A DNA stretch of 38,862 nucleotides, taken from Sphaerochaetaceae bacterium. Its GTDB lineage: Bacteria; Spirochaetota; Spirochaetia; Sphaerochaetales; Sphaerochaetaceae. The stretch is from contig JAQQAR010000055.1 in NCBI GenBank assembly GCA_028532765.1, positions 1 through 38,862 of the forward strand, read 5' to 3'. Positions 37,622-38,862 of the stretch are shown in pieces (the first letter of the stretch is position 1; every line of letters begins with the position of its first letter). The notes beneath the pieces were generated by a model. The model was not told where the DNA came from. It worked only from the letters and a program-made list of their open reading frames with translations, and searched no databases. The translations under genes and the position numbers were made by a program.

Positions 37622-38792
37622 GAACATAAAACTTGCATTCTCAGCTATGCGTGGCAGCAAGATGAGGACCGCCCTCTCCTTGTTGGGTATTGTTATCGGG
37701 GTAGCTTCGGTAGTAGCCATCTTGACCATTGGCCAGAGTGCATCAACAAGTATTACCGACAGCATCGCTGTAGGTGGCTTGGATATGATTACCGTATATC
37801 CATCCTATGCACAGCGCTCGAATGGTACCTTTGATGAGGAATTCAGCGATACCCTGCTTAGGGATATCGAGGGATTGACCACCGTACTCCCCCAAAACAA
37901 CAGCAACGCCCAGATCCGCAGTGGACAGGAGACGGTCAATGCATCGGTTTCCGGGGTGCTCTCAAGCTATGGAGAAGTGCTTAATCTGGAATATGCAGAG
38001 GGTGGTTTTTTCGAGTCCATGGACAATATCAATTATCGTCAGGTTATTGTGCTTGGTTCTGATATTGCTGAGGAATTGTTTCCAGACCAGAGTGCCGTTG
38101 GCCAGTATGTAAGTGTGTTTCGAAACCAAGCAAAGAGTTATTTGGTGGTTGGAGTTCTCGAGAGCAAGGATGCTACCTTCAACCTATCCTATGATAACAC
38201 GGTGTTTATTCCCTACAACACCTATGGACAGCGATTCACCCGGACCTCCGGAGTGGGTGCGTATGTCCTGAAAGTCCAGGACGGATATGATACCATTGAG
38301 GTCTCTGACAGGGTGACTGAATATCTAGATGGCATTGTGGGAAGTGATGGTTACAATATCTTCAGTCCAGCTAGTTTGGCCGATATGGCAAATGAGATTA
38401 CTGGAACCTTCAGCGCGTTCTTGGCTGCTATTGCCGCCATCAGTCTCTTGGTTGGAGGGATTGGGATTATGAACATCATGCTGGTATCGGTTGCTGAACG
38501 TACCAAGGAGATTGGCATCCGCAAGGCTTTGGGAGCGAGCCCGAACGTCATTCGAGGGCAGTTTATCTGTGAAGCGCTCACGCTGACCATTATCGGTGGC
38601 TTATTGGGTATCGCACTGGGTGCCTTGATCAGTTACGGGGTGACCAATGTTATGGATTGGTCGTTGCATTTATCGTATACCTCGGTCATACTGGCGTTGG
38701 GTTTTTCCATGTTTGTCGGTGTCTTCTTTGGGTGGTATCCAGCAATGAAAGCTTCCCGGCTTGATCCGATTGATGCCCTCAACTATGAATAG
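37611..38792 (+). CDS. MacB/FtsX-type ABC transporter permease
   Basis: 393 aa from the ATG at 37611, with GGAGG 7 nt upstream inside the ATPase gene. The first transmembrane helix (about 17-42, ALSLLGIVIGVASVVAILTI) is followed by a periplasmic MacB_PCD domain of about 230 residues. Three more helices form the FtsX core: FLAAIAAISLLVGGIGIMNI, ALTLTIIGGLLGIALGALIS and VILALGFSMFVGVFFGWYP. The cytoplasmic coupling motif VAERTKEIGIRKALGAS and the end ASRLDPIDALNYE are typical. Together with the TolC- and MacA-like proteins it forms a tripartite exporter. The cargo (macrolide, lipid, peptide or lipoprotein) is not evident. Confidence 0.95.
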   Translation: MLFENIKLAFSAMRGSKMRTALSLLGIVIGVASVVAILTIGQSASTSITDSIAVGGLDMITVYPSYAQRSNGTFDEEFSDTLLRDIEGLTTVLPQNNSNAQIRSGQETVNASVSGVLSSYGEVLNLEYAEGGFFESMDNINYRQVIVLGSDIAEELFPDQSAVGQYVSVFRNQAKSYLVVGVLESKDATFNLSYDNTVFIPYNTYGQRFTRTSGVGAYVLKVQDGYDTIEVSDRVTEYLDGIVGSDGYNIFSPASLADMANEITGTFSAFLAAIAAISLLVGGIGIMNIMLVSVAERTKEIGIRKALGASPNVIRGQFICEALTLTIIGGLLGIALGALISYGVTNVMDWSLHLSYTSVILALGFSMFVGVFFGWYPAMKASRLDPIDALNYE

Positions 38793-38862
38793 GATTCTCG
38801 GGGGAATACTCACTTGACTGTTAAAAAAACTAGGTGGATGATCGTTGACGAAAAGGAACCAT

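Noticed and set aside
38793..38862. TTGACT and TTGACG near the right edge as a promoter for a further gene
   Set aside because: No convincing -10 box at the right distance, and the sequence ends before any gene can be judged.

Overview
The window reads as a bacterial chromosome segment of intermediate GC, densely packed, with about 35 protein genes, two tRNA genes and no rRNA. The gene set points to a spirochaete and most likely a Sphaerochaeta-like fermenter. The indicators are a CarD-IspD-IspF cluster, HPr with HPr kinase, ThyX instead of ThyA, LptC/A/B with RpoN, a Hsp33-FtsH cluster, D-lactate dehydrogenase, GH3 and GH77 glycosidases, and beta-barrel outer membrane proteins. The genus is inferred from gene content, not from an alignment.

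Left edge (1-820): the N-terminal part of a phage-type tyrosine integrase runs off the window and starts about 140 bp from the 3' end of a tRNA-Leu(CAG). This is probably one end of an integrated element lying to the left. 850-6890: carD-ispD-ispF on the minus strand, then malQ, lplA, rsmE and thyX. 6980-10150: a spore-photoproduct-lyase-family radical SAM protein divergent from uvrC. 10140-13100: a tight hprK-ptsH-lexA-holA operon on the minus strand. 13200-18210: hpf facing a ymdB-rseC-lptC-lptA-lptB-rpoN run. This keeps part of the well-known lpt-rpoN-hpf synteny, with hpf inverted and hprK/HPr beside it. 18230-20500: a GH3 beta-glucosidase with an operator-like inverted repeat, then tRNA-Arg(CCG).

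20650-28260: mostly single-gene units. They are a small secreted protein, a Cys-containing hypothetical with a tandem repeat at its 5' end, a sugar-nucleotidyltransferase-like protein, a YitT-family membrane protein, a LOG-family hydrolase, an outer-membrane beta-barrel protein with acidic VAEEP repeats, a Fic protein with a fused antitoxin-like N-terminus, ldhA, and a CpXC-domain gene broken by an in-frame amber codon. 28300-33460: an ftsH-hslO-rlmKL operon joined by ATGA overlaps. 33500-38800: a pteridine-reductase-like SDR (folM type), then a TolC-MacA-MacB-type efflux operon.

The most striking large-scale pattern is in the promoters. About a dozen genes have a -10 hexamer only 6-9 nt before the start codon, mostly with a -35 at 17-18 bp and mostly no Shine-Dalgarno sequence. 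They are carD, malQ, lplA, rsmE, the radical SAM gene, uvrC, lptC, ymdB, the 20693 gene, the YitT gene, the LOG gene and folM. This implies leaderless or nearly leaderless mRNAs. Other promoters here (hprK, hpf, the OMP gene, the nucleotidyltransferase gene) have normal leaders with good Shine-Dalgarno sites. No gene-free stretch longer than 300 bp exists. The last 70 bases (38793-38862) hold no gene I can support.
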